The notes under the pieces are model-generated. The model searched no databases and had not been told where the DNA came from. It was given only the letters and a program-made list of their open reading frames with translations. 34,046 nucleotides of DNA, taken from positions 1 to 34,046 of the forward strand of contig OMJU01000156.1 of the NCBI GenBank assembly GCA_900299425.1, in the 5' to 3' direction. The stretch comes from Candidatus Rokuibacteriota bacterium (GTDB lineage: Bacteria > Bacteroidota > Bacteroidia > Flavobacteriales > Flavobacteriaceae). Position 1 is the first letter of the stretch. Each line of letters begins with the position of its first letter. Position numbers and translations under genes: made by a program. Of this stretch, positions 9,426-22,495 are shown one piece after another.

Positions 9426-9500
9426 GAGTTTTGAAAGGTCATTTAAATATATTTTTACGAAATTGCCGCGTCGAACAAAACAATACTAATCCAATCAATT

Positions 9501-10265
9501 ATGGCATTACAAGAAGAATTCGAAAAACAGGGAGTTTGGTTATTTAAATACCGCAGTAACCTTCCAATCATTATTCTAGTTTTGGGTTATGCGCTCTATT
9601 GCTATAAAGAAATACACCCTGAGGCTTATTTTTTACAAGGCGAACAATTGTGGTTCGATCCATATTTTGAAATGATTTGTTTTGCGGTTTGTACTCTTGG
9701 TTTGTTGATTCGTGTTTACACTGTTGGTCATACGCCACGGTTTACCTCTGGCCGAAATACAGACGAACAAGTCGCCGAGACCTTAAACACCACAGGACTT
9801 TATTCTACTTTAAGACATCCTCTGTACCTGGGTAATTTTCTGATGTGGCTCGGCCTTGCAATGCTTACGGGTAACATTTGGTTTAATATTGCATTTATTC
9901 TTTTTTATTGGCTTTATTACGAGCGTATCATGTTTGCAGAAGAGCAATTTTTACGACGTAAGTTCGGTGAAAAATATACCAGCTGGGCCGAAGGGGTACC
10001 TGCATTCATTCCCGCATTTGGACAGTTTGAAAAGCCTAACTTGAGCTTTAGTTGGAAAAAGGTACTTAAAAAAGAGAAAAATGGGCTGTTCGCCATGTTC
10101 ATCCTGTTCTGTTTATTTGACCTAACTGGGGCATACCTAAACGGGGGAACTTACATGGATGGTAATTTGTTCTTTATCTATGGGACCGTATTGACTGGCT
10201 TGAGTTACGTAGTACTTAAGTTTTTAAAGAAAAAGACTACCGTTCTCGAGCAAGAAGGGCGCTAA
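9501..10265 (+). CDS. isoprenylcysteine carboxyl methyltransferase (ICMT)/PEMT-like membrane methyltransferase
   Basis: Multiple TM segments and the TGLYSTLRHPLYLGNFLMWLGLAML...YERIMFAEEQFLRRKFGEKYTSWAEGVPAFIP signature typical of ICMT-family methyltransferases. Confidence 0.8.
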   Translation: MALQEEFEKQGVWLFKYRSNLPIIILVLGYALYCYKEIHPEAYFLQGEQLWFDPYFEMICFAVCTLGLLIRVYTVGHTPRFTSGRNTDEQVAETLNTTGLYSTLRHPLYLGNFLMWLGLAMLTGNIWFNIAFILFYWLYYERIMFAEEQFLRRKFGEKYTSWAEGVPAFIPAFGQFEKPNLSFSWKKVLKKEKNGLFAMFILFCLFDLTGAYLNGGTYMDGNLFFIYGTVLTGLSYVVLKFLKKKTTVLEQEGR

Positions 10266-10299
10266 AAAAGATTTTTGGGCCTTAACTTTTATTGAGCAG

Positions 10300-11229
10300 C
10301 TAAAGGATTGCTCGCTCACGTGAAAGTGGCATGGTACTGCAACGCAGTAATCCTTCTTGTTTGGCAATTTCTGAATACGGAATTTCTTCCACCGTAAAGC
10401 CTTGTGTGCGGAGCCAGTTATTGAGTCTGGTAAATCCCTGCTCTGAAACAATCACTTCTGGACTGATTGAAAATACATTGCAGTTCATGTGGTACATTTC
10501 TTCTTTATCTACATGAAAAAGATTTTCAGGGCCAATAAAATCAACGAGCCACTGATATTCCTGCTCGATTAAAAAGCCCTCCTTGTGGATGATTGCCTTT
10601 CCTTTTCCCACTGGCTGAAAACAACAATCCAGATGCAGTGCATTTTCACGAGGATCAAAATTGGATTTTTTCAACGAAAAAGAAACAACCTTTTTATGGG
10701 GAAATAATTCCTGCAGATGTTCCACTGCAGCCATATTGGTGCGCGCAGTGATGAACTTTCGGTAATCCTTATCTTTAAATGTACCCACAAAAATGTAATC
10801 GCCCCATGGCATAACATCGCCACCCTCTATGTGCGCATGTTCCGGAAAATGTATGATTTTTTTTGGATCGATTTGAGCCATCAAAAAATCAAGAGCTTCA
10901 ATTTCCTTAGATCGATCGTCCAATATGTTAGCTATGATCATCTTGTCCTCGATCACAAAAGCAATATCGCGAGCAAAAATCTGATTGTAATTTTCAATTA
11001 ACTCCGGGCGGAATACCTGAACACCATGGTGTTTAAGCACTTGAGCAAAAGTCTCGATTTCCTCGACCATGTCTTGCTCAGTCGGGTATGTTCCCGCTTT
11101 GATGTGCTCAGCAGACTTGGGGTCATACGCATCCTTCAAATCAGGTGTCGGGCCATTACTGTTTGCAACGCCCAATACCACTGAATTGAGACGGCCTATT
11201 TCATCGTTGATGTTTAGATCAAATGCCAT
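10300..11229 (-). CDS. arginine deiminase / amidinotransferase family protein
   Basis: IFARDIAFVIEDKMIIANI, HIEGGDVMPWGDYIFVGTF, and C-terminal EGLLRCSTMPLSRE with the catalytic Cys position; guanidino-modifying-enzyme fold. Confidence 0.85.
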   Translation of the reverse strand: MAFDLNINDEIGRLNSVVLGVANSNGPTPDLKDAYDPKSAEHIKAGTYPTEQDMVEEIETFAQVLKHHGVQVFRPELIENYNQIFARDIAFVIEDKMIIANILDDRSKEIEALDFLMAQIDPKKIIHFPEHAHIEGGDVMPWGDYIFVGTFKDKDYRKFITARTNMAAVEHLQELFPHKKVVSFSLKKSNFDPRENALHLDCCFQPVGKGKAIIHKEGFLIEQEYQWLVDFIGPENLFHVDKEEMYHMNCNVFSISPEVIVSEQGFTRLNNWLRTQGFTVEEIPYSEIAKQEGLLRCSTMPLSRERAIL

Positions 11230-11292
11230 GTTTCTTGGGTTTTGGCCCTAGCTCAAAATCTGTGAAATTTTATCTAGCCTTTTATTAATAGA

Positions 11293-12579
11293 CTAGCGAT
11301 AATCGATATCCTTAAATGCCCTTAAAGTAGCACCAGTGTATAGCTGTCGAGGACGGCCGATCGGCTCTTTACGCAAGCGCATCTCTCTCCATTGAGCGAT
11401 CCAACCCGGCAAACGCCCCATTGCAAACATAGGGGTGAACATTTGAACGGGAATACCTAAGGCTCGGTAAATTATCCCAGAATAAAAGTCAACATTAGGA
11501 TAAAGCTTTCGGTCGACAAAATATGGATCGTTTAAAGCTTCTTGCTCCAGACCTTTAGCTATGTCCAAAACTGGGTCGACAATACCCAAATCCTCTAAAA
11601 CTTCATCAGCAGCCTTTTTAATAATTTTGGCTCGTGGATCAAAGTTCTTATATACGCGGTGTCCAAAGCCCATGAGTCTAAATGGGTCGTCTTTATCTTT
11701 GGCCTTAGCCATATACTTTTTGGTATCTCCTCCGTCTTCTTTTATGGCTTCGAGCATTTCAATTACAGCCTGATTAGCTCCACCGTGCAATGGGCCCCAA
11801 AGAGCACTAATACCTGCTGCAAGAGACGCGAATAATCCAGCGTGAGAAGATCCGACCAAGCGCACAGTTGAGGTAGAACAATTTTGTTCGTGATCGGCAT
11901 GTAAAATCAACAACTTAATCATCGCAGACTTCACTATCGGGTTACTTTTATACTCGCTGTGTGGTTTTTTGAACATCATTTTCAAAAAATTGTCCACATA
12001 GTCAAGACTATTGTCACCATAATCCAAAGGAAGTCCTGTCATTTTGCGATAAGTCCATGCCGTCAAAACAGGGAATTTGCCCATAATCTTTACGATGGCT
12101 CGATACATTTCCTCCGGGCTATCGACATTAACAGAACTTGGATTAAAGGCGACTAGGGCACTGGTCAGTGAAGCCAATACCCCCATTGGATGAGCTGACT
12201 GAGGAAAACCGTCTAGGATTTTCTTCATGTCCTCGGCAACAATTGACTGTTCTTTTATGTCGTTATGAAATTTTTGCAATTCATCACGCGTCGGTAACTC
12301 ACCAAAAATGAGCAAGTATGCAACTTCCAAAAAATCTGCCTTTTGAGCTAACTCCTCGATAGCATAACCTCTATATCTCAAGATTCCTTGCTCTCCATCA
12401 AGAAAAGTAATCGCACTTTCACAACTACCGGTATTTTTGAATCCAGGATCAATAGTGGTAACCCCTTCGGTTACAGCACGCAGAGCCCCGATGTCAATAG
12501 CAAGCTCATTTTCTGTTCCTTCAAGAACAGGAAATTCGAACTTTTTACCTCCGACTTCTAAAGTTGCTTTTTGAGACAT
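11293..12579 (-). CDS. gltA: citrate synthase
   Basis: DGEQGILRYRGYAIEELA, ALWGPLHGGANQAVIEML, GFGHRVYKNFDPRA, FTPMFAMGRLPGWIAQW motifs; 428 aa. Confidence 0.97.
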   Translation of the reverse strand: MSQKATLEVGGKKFEFPVLEGTENELAIDIGALRAVTEGVTTIDPGFKNTGSCESAITFLDGEQGILRYRGYAIEELAQKADFLEVAYLLIFGELPTRDELQKFHNDIKEQSIVAEDMKKILDGFPQSAHPMGVLASLTSALVAFNPSSVNVDSPEEMYRAIVKIMGKFPVLTAWTYRKMTGLPLDYGDNSLDYVDNFLKMMFKKPHSEYKSNPIVKSAMIKLLILHADHEQNCSTSTVRLVGSSHAGLFASLAAGISALWGPLHGGANQAVIEMLEAIKEDGGDTKKYMAKAKDKDDPFRLMGFGHRVYKNFDPRAKIIKKAADEVLEDLGIVDPVLDIAKGLEQEALNDPYFVDRKLYPNVDFYSGIIYRALGIPVQMFTPMFAMGRLPGWIAQWREMRLRKEPIGRPRQLYTGATLRAFKDIDYR

Positions 12580-12681
12580 AAAATTTTGTTGTTTTGGTTA
12601 GCTTTTAAGCACCGCTAAATTAAGAAAAATAGCACGATTTATCCGCAGTTTCTCAGTATTCAGAGGGTTAAAAAAATCATA

Positions 12682-12698
12682 AATCGACCTAAGGTTGA

Positions 12699-12700
<2 letters not shown>
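12682..12700 (-). terminator. candidate hairpin terminator of eno
   Basis: Minus-strand AATCAACC-TTA-GGTCGATT stem (one G-U) followed by TATGATTTTTTT; overlaps the eno stop codon. Confidence 0.45.
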
Positions 12701-15156
<2,456 letters not shown>

Positions 15157-15174
15157 TTTTAAAAAAGGGTTTTA

Positions 15175-15182
15175 CAAAAATA
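15175..15182 (-). promoter_or_regulatory. candidate -7 element (TATTTTTG) of a carA promoter
   Basis: Exact TAnnTTTG about 19 bp upstream of the carA ATG, immediately after the T-tract of the rplQ terminator. Confidence 0.35.
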
Positions 15183-15219
15183 TATAAAAAAGGGACTAAC
15201 TTAAATGGTTAGTCCCTTT
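15183..15219 (-). terminator. intrinsic terminator of the ribosomal protein operon (downstream of rplQ)
   Basis: Minus strand AAAGGGACTAAC-CATTTAA-GTTAGTCCCTTT: 12-bp perfect stem, 7-nt loop, followed by a T-rich tract (TTTTTTATATA). Confidence 0.85.
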
Positions 15220-15244
15220 ATTAGAATATGATGAATGAATCATG

Positions 15245-15718
15245 TTATTCTTCTTCTTTTACAGCAGCAGCGGCTAAGGCCGGTGCACTAGATGCTGCAG
15301 CACCACCTCGACTACGACGTGTAGACTTTTTCTTGGTGGCTTTACCCACATTGTATGTTTCATTATAATCAACCAATTCAATCAAAGCCATATCTGCATT
15401 ATCACCTAATCGGTTGCCTAGTTTAATGATGCGCGTGTAGCCACCAGGACGATCACCTACTTTTACAGCTACATCGCGAAAAAGCTCAGTAACTGCATCT
15501 TTTTGTCTCAATCGAGAAAATACAATACGACGATTGTGGGTCGTGTCCTCTTTTGATTTAGTCACCAATGGCTCAACAAATTGTTTTAATGCCTTGGCCT
15601 TAGCTACCGTGGTATTGATGCGTTTGTGTTCAATAAGTGAACACGCCATATTGGCCAACATCGCTTTTCTGTGCGCTGTTTTTCTTCCTAAATGATTATT
15701 TTTCTTACCGTGTCTCAT
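15245..15718 (-). CDS. rplQ: 50S ribosomal protein L17 with Ala/Glu-rich C-terminal extension
   Basis: [51 protein letters not shown]. Confidence 0.98.
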   Translation of the reverse strand: MRHGKKNNHLGRKTAHRKAMLANMACSLIEHKRINTTVAKAKALKQFVEPLVTKSKEDTTHNRRIVFSRLRQKDAVTELFRDVAVKVGDRPGGYTRIIKLGNRLGDNADMALIELVDYNETYNVGKATKKKSTRRSRGGAAASSAPALAAAAVKEEE

Positions 15719-15749
15719 TACTTATGCTTTATCGACGTTTCTTTAGAAA

Positions 15750-16742
15750 CTAGTCTTTATCTAATTTATATTTTGACAAATCCATGCCAAAGTTCAGTCC
15801 TTTGATGTTTACTAACTCCTCAAGCTCGGTTAGAGATTTCTTACCAAAGTTACGGAATTTCATAAGATCGTTTTTGTTGAACGACACTAAATCACCAAGG
15901 GTATCCACTTCAGCAGCCTTAAGACAGTTCAATGCACGTACAGAAAGATCCATATCGATCAATTTTGTTTTTAGCAATTGACGCATGTGTAAAGACTCTT
16001 CGTCATAGGTCTCTGTTTGAGCAATCTCGTCGGCCTCCAATGTAATGCGCTCATCGCTGAACAACATAAAGTGATGAATGAGTGTTTTAGCCGCCTCGGT
16101 TAATGCATCCTTTGGATGGATAGATCCGTCAGTGATGATCTCAAAAACCAATTTCTCATAGTCAGTTTTCTGTTCTACACGGAAATTCTCAATGCTGTAT
16201 TTTACATTTTTGATTGGCGTGTAGATAGAATCTGTAAAAATTGTACCAAGAGGTGCATTTGCTTTTTTGTTTTCCTCGGCAGGAACATAACCGCGTCCCT
16301 TTTCGATAGTCAACTCGATGTTCAAATTCACTTTGGCATCCATGTTACAGATAACTAAATCAGGATTCAACACTTGAAAACCTGAAATAAACTTCTGAAA
16401 ATCACCAGCGGTTAATTTATCATTACCGGAAACAGAAATCGTAACGGTTTCATTATCGATCTCATCAATTTGTCTTTTGAAACGAACTTGTTTCAAATTT
16501 AATATCATCTCGGTGACGTCCTCAACAACTCCAGGAATTGTCGAAAATTCGTGATCCACGCCTTCTATGCGCACTGAGGTGATCGCAAATCCCTCAAGAG
16601 AAGAGAGAAGTACACGTCTTAGGGCGTTACCTACTGTCAATCCATAACCCGGTTCTAGAGGGCGAAACTCAAATTTCCCCTCGAAATCGGTTGAATTGAT
16701 CATGATAACTTTATCAGGCTTTTGAAAACTAAATACTGCCAT
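15750..16742 (-). CDS. rpoA: DNA-directed RNA polymerase subunit alpha
   Basis: [39 protein letters not shown]-terminal domain [19 protein letters not shown]. Confidence 0.98.
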   Translation of the reverse strand: MAVFSFQKPDKVIMINSTDFEGKFEFRPLEPGYGLTVGNALRRVLLSSLEGFAITSVRIEGVDHEFSTIPGVVEDVTEMILNLKQVRFKRQIDEIDNETVTISVSGNDKLTAGDFQKFISGFQVLNPDLVICNMDAKVNLNIELTIEKGRGYVPAEENKKANAPLGTIFTDSIYTPIKNVKYSIENFRVEQKTDYEKLVFEIITDGSIHPKDALTEAAKTLIHHFMLFSDERITLEADEIAQTETYDEESLHMRQLLKTKLIDMDLSVRALNCLKAAEVDTLGDLVSFNKNDLMKFRNFGKKSLTELEELVNIKGLNFGMDLSKYKLDKD

Positions 16743-16763
16743 AACTTGAAGGTGTGTTTTAAA

Positions 16764-17369
16764 TTATTTAGAATACAATTCGACGATGAATTGCTCATTG
16801 ATATTCTCAGGAATCTGAAGACGCTGAGGTACAGAAACAAAAGTTCCCTCTTTTTTGTCAGCGTTCCAAGTAATCCACTCAAAAACATGGCTAGAATTGG
16901 CCAAAGATTGTTGGATTGCATCCAGAGATTTTGACTTTTCGCGAACGGCTACCACATCTCCAGCTTTCAATTGGTATGAAGGAATATTCACTTTTTCACC
17001 ATTAACGGTAATGTGACGGTGAGAGACCAATTGACGTGCTGCACTGCGGCTTGGAGCAATGCCCATACGGTAAACGACATTATCCAATCGTGATTCACAC
17101 AATTGAAGTAACACCTCACCGGTAATACCTTGGGCTGCAGTTGCTTTTTTAAATAGGTTGCGGAATTGACGCTCTAAAATACCGTACGTATATTTGGCCT
17201 TCTGCTTCTCGGCCAATTGAACAGCGTACTCAGACTTTTTACCACGACGACGGTTTTGACCGTGCTGCCCTGGAGGATAATTGCGTTTTTCGAATGATTT
17301 GTCTTCTCCGTAAATCGCTTCTCCGAATTTACGGGCGATTTTAGTTTTTGGACCAGTATATCTTGCCAT
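16764..17369 (-). CDS. rpsD: 30S ribosomal protein S4
   Basis: [17 protein letters not shown]...[31 protein letters not shown]. Confidence 0.98.
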   Translation of the reverse strand: MARYTGPKTKIARKFGEAIYGEDKSFEKRNYPPGQHGQNRRRGKKSEYAVQLAEKQKAKYTYGILERQFRNLFKKATAAQGITGEVLLQLCESRLDNVVYRMGIAPSRSAARQLVSHRHITVNGEKVNIPSYQLKAGDVVAVREKSKSLDAIQQSLANSSHVFEWITWNADKKEGTFVSVPQRLQIPENINEQFIVELYSK

Positions 17370-17383
17370 TTTGTTTTGTTTTA

Positions 17384-17431
17384 GGAGGGAAAATCTAAAT
17401 TAAGGTCGTCCTTTAGTTTTCGTTTTCCTCC
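17384..17431 (-). promoter_or_regulatory. nested hairpin in the rpsK-rpsD spacer, candidate cis-regulatory RNA
   Basis: Outer arms GGAGG.../...CCTCC (plus 17384-17388 with 17427-17431), extended by AAAA/TTTT; inner arms CTAAA/TTTAG (17395-17399, 17412-17416) or AAGG-loop-CCTT (17402-17413). Lies within ~15 nt of the rpsD start. Confidence 0.4.
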
Positions 17432-17448
17432 GATTGATACTTAATTAA

Positions 17449-17841
17449 TTATACTCTTCTTCTTTTTGGTGGACGGCATCCATTGTGCGGCATCGGGGTA
17501 ATATCTACGATTTCTGTTACCTCGATTCCAGCGTTGTGGATAGATCTGATAGCGGATTCTCTTCCGTTACCAGGTCCTTTTACATACACCTTTACTTTAC
17601 GCAAACCAGCTTCATGTGCCACTGCAGAAGCATCTTCAGCAGCTAATTGAGCGGCGTAAGGCGTGTTTTTCTTTGAGCCTCTAAAACCCATTTTTCCGGC
17701 GGATGACCAAGAGATCACATCACCGTTTTTGTTGGTCAAGGAGATAATGATATTGTTGAATGATGCGGTGATGTGTGCCTCACCAGTCGCTTCAATAACC
17801 ACTTTTCTCTTCTTCGTATTCTTTGCACTAGACTTTGCCAT
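17449..17841 (-). CDS. rpsK: 30S ribosomal protein S11
   Basis: [49 protein letters not shown]...[13 protein letters not shown]. Confidence 0.98.
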   Translation of the reverse strand: MAKSSAKNTKKRKVVIEATGEAHITASFNNIIISLTNKNGDVISWSSAGKMGFRGSKKNTPYAAQLAAEDASAVAHEAGLRKVKVYVKGPGNGRESAIRSIHNAGIEVTEIVDITPMPHNGCRPPKRRRV

Positions 17842-17852
17842 ATCTCTAGAAA

Positions 17853-18227
17853 TTATTTAGTCGCTTTTTTCTTGTTAGCAACTGTTTTACGTTTTCCTTT
17901 TCTGGTTCTCGAGTTATTCTTCGTGCGTTGTCCTCTTAATGGGAGTCCAGCTCTGTGTCGAATACCTCTGTAGCAACCGATGTCCATCAAACGTTTGATG
18001 TTCAATTGAATTTCACTACGTAATTCGCCTTCAATCTTGAAAGACCCTACAGCCTCACGAATAGCTCCGATTTCATCATCGTTCCATTCGCTAACTTTTT
18101 TGTCTTCACTGACGCCAGCTTTCTTTAAGATATCTTGAGCACGACTCTTGCCCACTCCAAAGATATACGTTAACGCGATTACACCCCTTTTTTGTTTTGG
18201 GATATCTACACCTGCGATTCTTGCCAT
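17853..18227 (-). CDS. rpsM: 30S ribosomal protein S13
   Basis: [34 protein letters not shown]...[28 protein letters not shown]. Confidence 0.98.
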   Translation of the reverse strand: MARIAGVDIPKQKRGVIALTYIFGVGKSRAQDILKKAGVSEDKKVSEWNDDEIGAIREAVGSFKIEGELRSEIQLNIKRLMDIGCYRGIRHRAGLPLRGQRTKNNSRTRKGKRKTVANKKKATK

Positions 18228-18229
18228 AA

Positions 18230-18346
18230 TTATCCTTGTCTTTGTTTAAACCTTGGGTTCTTTTTGTTAATTACATACAAGCGCCCTTTTCTGCGAACAA
18301 TCTTGCAGTCGGCACTACGTTTTTTAATGGAAGCTCTTACTTTCAT
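18230..18346 (-). CDS. rpmJ: 50S ribosomal protein L36 (38 aa, lacks full zinc-ligand set)
   Basis: Not in the ORF track; manual translation of the minus strand gives [38 protein letters not shown]. Confidence 0.95.
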   Translation of the reverse strand: MKVRASIKKRSADCKIVRRKGRLYVINKKNPRFKQRQG

Positions 18347-18350
18347 TTTT

Positions 18351-18566
18351 TTAATATCTATAAGTTATACGAGCCTTTGTTAAATCATATGGGCTCATTT
18401 CCAATTTCACCTTATCCCCTGGAAGTAATTTAATATAATGCATGCGCATTTTTCCAGAGATATGGGCTGTTACAATATGACCATTCTCAAGTTCCACTCG
18501 GAACATTGCATTAGATAGGGCTTCGACTATCGTTCCATCTTGCTCTATTGCTGCTTGTTTGGCCAT
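18351..18566 (-). CDS. infA: translation initiation factor IF-1
   Basis: [71 protein letters not shown]. Confidence 0.98.
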   Translation of the reverse strand: MAKQAAIEQDGTIVEALSNAMFRVELENGHIVTAHISGKMRMHYIKLLPGDKVKLEMSPYDLTKARITYRY

Positions 18567-19909
18567 TATGCTACTGATTTACGATTTTTACCTGTTTTCA
18601 TCAAACCATCATAGTGACGATTCAACAAATACGAATTCACTTGCTGCATGGTGTCAATAGCCACCCCAACCATAATCAACAATGAGGTCCCTCCATAAAA
18701 TAGAGCCCACCCTTGCTGTATGCCTAAAATTTTAACCACAAACGCAGGGAAGATGGCGATTAAGGCCAAAAATATCGATCCCGGTAAGGTAATTTGTGAC
18801 ATAATACGGTCAAGGTATTCTGCGGTGTCTGTTCCAGGCTTGATTCCCGGGATAAAACCACCACTTCTCTTTAGATCATCTGCCATTTTGTTAGTAGGAA
18901 CTGTGATCGCCGTGTAGAAGTACGTAAAGATGATGATCAATACCCCAAATACAAGGTTGTACCAAAAACCAAAAATATCACTGAAATTAGCTTGAATGGT
19001 TTGGGCAAAAGCACTTTCCGACAAACTGGCTACTGCAGAAGGCACAAACATAATCGCCTGAGCAAAAATGATTGGCATAACTCCTGATGCGTTGAGTTTA
19101 AGCGGAATGAATTGACGTGCTCCGAAAATATTCTTTTCATAAGCTCCGGATGCTGTACGACGTGCGTACTGAACTGGTATCTTGCGCACAGCCATAACCA
19201 GAAGAACAGAAAGCAGTATGATTACAAACCAGATTACAAGTTCTATTAAAATCATAATCATTCCCCCATTTGATTCAAATACTCTTGAAGCAAACTCCTG
19301 GGCAAAGGTCAAAGGCAAACGTGCGATGATCCCCACCATAATTAAGATGGAAATACCGTTGCCAATACCTTTATCGGTAATTTTTTCCCCTAACCACATT
19401 GCGAAAACACAACCGGTAACCAAAATGGTTATAGAAGAAACGTAAAATAAGGCAGATTGACCCATTACAAAAGCCTCTGAAGGAACCCCCAAAGCAGGAA
19501 GACCTGCCAGGTAACTCGGCGCTTGAACCAAACAAATACCGATGGTTAGCCAACGGGTTATTTGATTGATTTTTTTACGACCACTTTCACCTTCTTTTTG
19601 AAGCTTTTGAAGATAAGGAATAGCGATTTGCATTAACTGTACAACGATAGACGCTGAAATATAGGGCATGATTCCCAATGCAAAAATAGAGGCATTAGCA
19701 AAAGCCCCACCAGTAAATGCATTGAGTAATCCACCAATTCCTCCGTCGTCAAATCGACCAGCAAATTCACTGAGCATTGCGGCATCGATTCCTGGTAACA
19801 CCACTTGGGCTCCGAATCGATACACCAATAGCAATCCTAAAGTAAGCGCAATACGATCGCGCAACTCTTCAATTTTATAGGCATTTTTTAATGTCTCAAA
19901 AAACTTCAT
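18566..19909 (-). CDS. secY: preprotein translocase subunit SecY
   Basis: [52 protein letters not shown]; multi-TM 447 aa; 1-nt overlap with infA. Confidence 0.98.
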   Translation of the reverse strand: MKFFETLKNAYKIEELRDRIALTLGLLLVYRFGAQVVLPGIDAAMLSEFAGRFDDGGIGGLLNAFTGGAFANASIFALGIMPYISASIVVQLMQIAIPYLQKLQKEGESGRKKINQITRWLTIGICLVQAPSYLAGLPALGVPSEAFVMGQSALFYVSSITILVTGCVFAMWLGEKITDKGIGNGISILIMVGIIARLPLTFAQEFASRVFESNGGMIMILIELVIWFVIILLSVLLVMAVRKIPVQYARRTASGAYEKNIFGARQFIPLKLNASGVMPIIFAQAIMFVPSAVASLSESAFAQTIQANFSDIFGFWYNLVFGVLIIIFTYFYTAITVPTNKMADDLKRSGGFIPGIKPGTDTAEYLDRIMSQITLPGSIFLALIAIFPAFVVKILGIQQGWALFYGGTSLLIMVGVAIDTMQQVNSYLLNRHYDGLMKTGKNRKSVA

Positions 19910-19921
19910 TCCTCTGATTGA

Positions 19922-20374
19922 TTATAGGGTTTCTGCTGTTCCTCCTGCGGCCTCGATAGCAGCCTTAGCGGTTGCGGTAAATTTATGAGCACTCACAGTA
20001 AGCTTAGCTTTCAGCTCTCCACGACCTAAAATTTTGACCATTTCGTTTTTACCACAAAGCCCAAAAACAACTAATGTTTCAAAATCAACAGTGTCTTTAA
20101 TCTTCTTATCGTCTACAAGACCTTGAAGGGTATCCAAGTTAATGCCTTGGTACTCTTTGCGATTGATGTTCTTGAATCCAAATTTTGGTACACGGCGCTG
20201 TAATGGCATTTGTCCTCCTTCAAATCCGAGTTTCTTTGAGTAACCCGAACGAGATTTCGCTCCTTTGTGACCACGTGTAGCAGTACCACCTTTACCAGAA
20301 CCTTGGCCACGGCCTACGCGTTTGGCTTCTTTTTTAACTGATCCTTCAGCTGGTTTTAAATTACTTAAATCCAT
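19922..20374 (-). CDS. rplO: 50S ribosomal protein L15
   Basis: MDLSNLKPAEGSVKKEAKRVGRGQGSGKGGTATRGHKGAKSRSGY. Confidence 0.98.
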   Translation of the reverse strand: MDLSNLKPAEGSVKKEAKRVGRGQGSGKGGTATRGHKGAKSRSGYSKKLGFEGGQMPLQRRVPKFGFKNINRKEYQGINLDTLQGLVDDKKIKDTVDFETLVVFGLCGKNEMVKILGRGELKAKLTVSAHKFTATAKAAIEAAGGTAETL

Positions 20375-20385
20375 TTCTGTATCTC

Positions 20386-20565
20386 TTAATTGGTTTCTAC
20401 AGAAACCAAGTGATTAACTTTACTTACCATACCCATAATCGTTGGGGTATCTTCATGCTCTACAGTCTGACCGATTTTCTTCAAGCCAAGTGCCTTGAGC
20501 GTTCTTTTCTGGGTTTCAGGACGATTGATGTCGCTGCGAACCTTAGTGATTTTAATCTTTGCCAT
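20386..20565 (-). CDS. rpmD: 50S ribosomal protein L30 (59 aa)
   Basis: Not in the ORF track; manual translation gives MAKIKITKVRSDINRPETQKRTLKALGLKKIGQTVEHEDTPTIMGMVSKVNHLVSVETN*. Confidence 0.95.
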   Translation of the reverse strand: MAKIKITKVRSDINRPETQKRTLKALGLKKIGQTVEHEDTPTIMGMVSKVNHLVSVETN

Positions 20566-20575
20566 AACTGTTTGA

Positions 20576-21100
20576 TTATCCTTTAAATAATTTATCCAAA
20601 GTAATGCCTCGTTGCTTGGCTACAGTCTCTGCGCTGCGCAATTGAAGTAGTGCATCAAAAGTCGCTTTTACCACATTGTGCGGGTTTGATGACCCTTGAG
20701 ACTTTGACAATACATCGTGCACCCCTACGGCTTCCATCACGGCACGAACAGCACCACCAGCAATTACTCCCGTACCAGCAGCAGCTGGAAGGAGATTCAC
20801 ACGAGCTCCGCCGTATTTACCTTTTTGTTCATGAGGCAAAGTCGCTTTATTCAATGGGATACGTACCAAATTTTTCTTAGCGTCCTCAATCGCTTTGGCA
20901 ATAGCACTAGCGACATCTTTTGACTTTCCTAGACCATGTCCGACCACACCTTTTTCATCTCCGACAACAACGATTGCTGAGAATCCAAAAGCACGACCTC
21001 CTTTGGTCACTTTAGTTACACGCTGTACCCCAACCAAACGATCCTTCAATTCGAGTCCGCCCGGCTTAACTAGTTCTACGTTTTTATAATCTTGATACAT
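20576..21100 (-). CDS. rpsE: 30S ribosomal protein S5
   Basis: [46 protein letters not shown]. Confidence 0.98.
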   Translation of the reverse strand: MYQDYKNVELVKPGGLELKDRLVGVQRVTKVTKGGRAFGFSAIVVVGDEKGVVGHGLGKSKDVASAIAKAIEDAKKNLVRIPLNKATLPHEQKGKYGGARVNLLPAAAGTGVIAGGAVRAVMEAVGVHDVLSKSQGSSNPHNVVKATFDALLQLRSAETVAKQRGITLDKLFKG

Positions 21101-21104
21101 ATTT

Positions 21105-21461
21105 TTAGAATTTTAAGCCGCCTTCGCGCGCGCCTTCTGCTAATGATTTAACTCTACCGTGATACAAGTACCCGCCGCGATCAAAAGTCACTTCAGTTAC
21201 TCCAGCCTTCAAGGCTTTTTGAGCAACACTTTGGCCTACGAGCTTTGCAGCTTCGCTCTTGTTGACACTCGCCGTATCAATGTCCTTATCTCTTGATGAA
21301 GCTGCTGCTAGAGTAACTCCAGATAGATCATCAATAAGTTGAGCATAAATTTCTTTATTGCTACGGAATACGGCTAACCTTGGGCGCTGTGCATTCCCAC
21401 TTACGGTTTTTCTAATACGAAAGCGAATGCGCTCTCTTCTTTCTTTTTTGGATAATGCCAT
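21105..21461 (-). CDS. rplR: 50S ribosomal protein L18
   Basis: [33 protein letters not shown]...[26 protein letters not shown]. Confidence 0.98.
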   Translation of the reverse strand: MALSKKERRERIRFRIRKTVSGNAQRPRLAVFRSNKEIYAQLIDDLSGVTLAAASSRDKDIDTASVNKSEAAKLVGQSVAQKALKAGVTEVTFDRGGYLYHGRVKSLAEGAREGGLKF

Positions 21462-21471
21462 AACTCTATGC

Positions 21472-22014
21472 TTATGCAGACTTACCTGCTTTTCTTCTAA
21501 TTATTTCACCGACAAACTTGATTCCTTTTCCTTTGTAAGGCTCTGGTTTACGGAAGCTACGGATCTTAGCCGCCACTTGACCGACGAGTTGTTTGTCGTG
21601 AGAGGTTAATTTTACGATTGGATTTTTTCCTTTTTCAGAAATAGTCTCAACGATAACTTCTGGAGCGATGTCCAAAACGATATTGTGCGAGAAACCTACC
21701 GCCAAATCTAATTTATTTCCTTGATTGCTAGCGCGATAACCCACACCAACAAGTTCGAGTTGCTTAGTCCATCCGCTAGAAACACCTTTGATCATATTGT
21801 TCACTAAAGCGCGGTACAAACCATGCTTTGCACGGTGATCTTTTGCATCTGATGGACGCGTTACCACTACTTGACCTTCTTCAACAGCAACTGATACTGC
21901 GTCAAATTCTTGAGTTAACTCACCTAATTTCCCTTTGACTGTGATTTCCTGGCCATTCACTGTAACAGTGACGCCTTCTGGAATCGCAACGGGATTATTT
22001 CCTATTCGTGACAT
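21472..22014 (-). CDS. rplF: 50S ribosomal protein L6
   Basis: [33 protein letters not shown]...[26 protein letters not shown]. Confidence 0.98.
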   Translation of the reverse strand: MSRIGNNPVAIPEGVTVTVNGQEITVKGKLGELTQEFDAVSVAVEEGQVVVTRPSDAKDHRAKHGLYRALVNNMIKGVSSGWTKQLELVGVGYRASNQGNKLDLAVGFSHNIVLDIAPEVIVETISEKGKNPIVKLTSHDKQLVGQVAAKIRSFRKPEPYKGKGIKFVGEIIRRKAGKSA

Positions 22015-22032
22015 TTCTTGGTCTTATTTAGA

Positions 22033-22434
22033 TTAATGAACGTAACACAGTACTTCTCCACCAGTATTTTGAGCTTTGGCTTGCTTACCGGTCATTACAC
22101 CTGCAGAGGTAGAAATGATAGCAATTCCCAAACCATTCAATACACGTGGCATATCCTTAGCGCCAACATACTGACGCAAACCAGGAGTACTCACGCGCTC
22201 AAGGCGACGGATTACAGGTTCTTTAGTGATTTTGTCGTATTTCAAGGCGATTTTGATTGTTCCTTGTGGGTTGTTCCCCTCTTCGAACTTATAGCTCAAA
22301 ATAAAACCTTGGTCAAAAAGGATTTTAGTAATCTCCTTTTTGATGTTTGATGCAGGCACCTCGACTACGCGGTGACCAGCAAGACTTGCATTTCTAACAC
22401 GCGTTAAAAAATCTGCAATTGGATCTGTGTTCAT
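22033..22434 (-). CDS. rpsH: 30S ribosomal protein S8
   Basis: [35 protein letters not shown]...[27 protein letters not shown]. Confidence 0.98.
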   Translation of the reverse strand: MNTDPIADFLTRVRNASLAGHRVVEVPASNIKKEITKILFDQGFILSYKFEEGNNPQGTIKIALKYDKITKEPVIRRLERVSTPGLRQYVGAKDMPRVLNGLGIAIISTSAGVMTGKQAKAQNTGGEVLCYVH

Positions 22435-22495
22435 ATTCAGTTTATTGTGGATGTGGTATTTCGATTTGTGAAACCTGCACCCGGTTTATATAATC

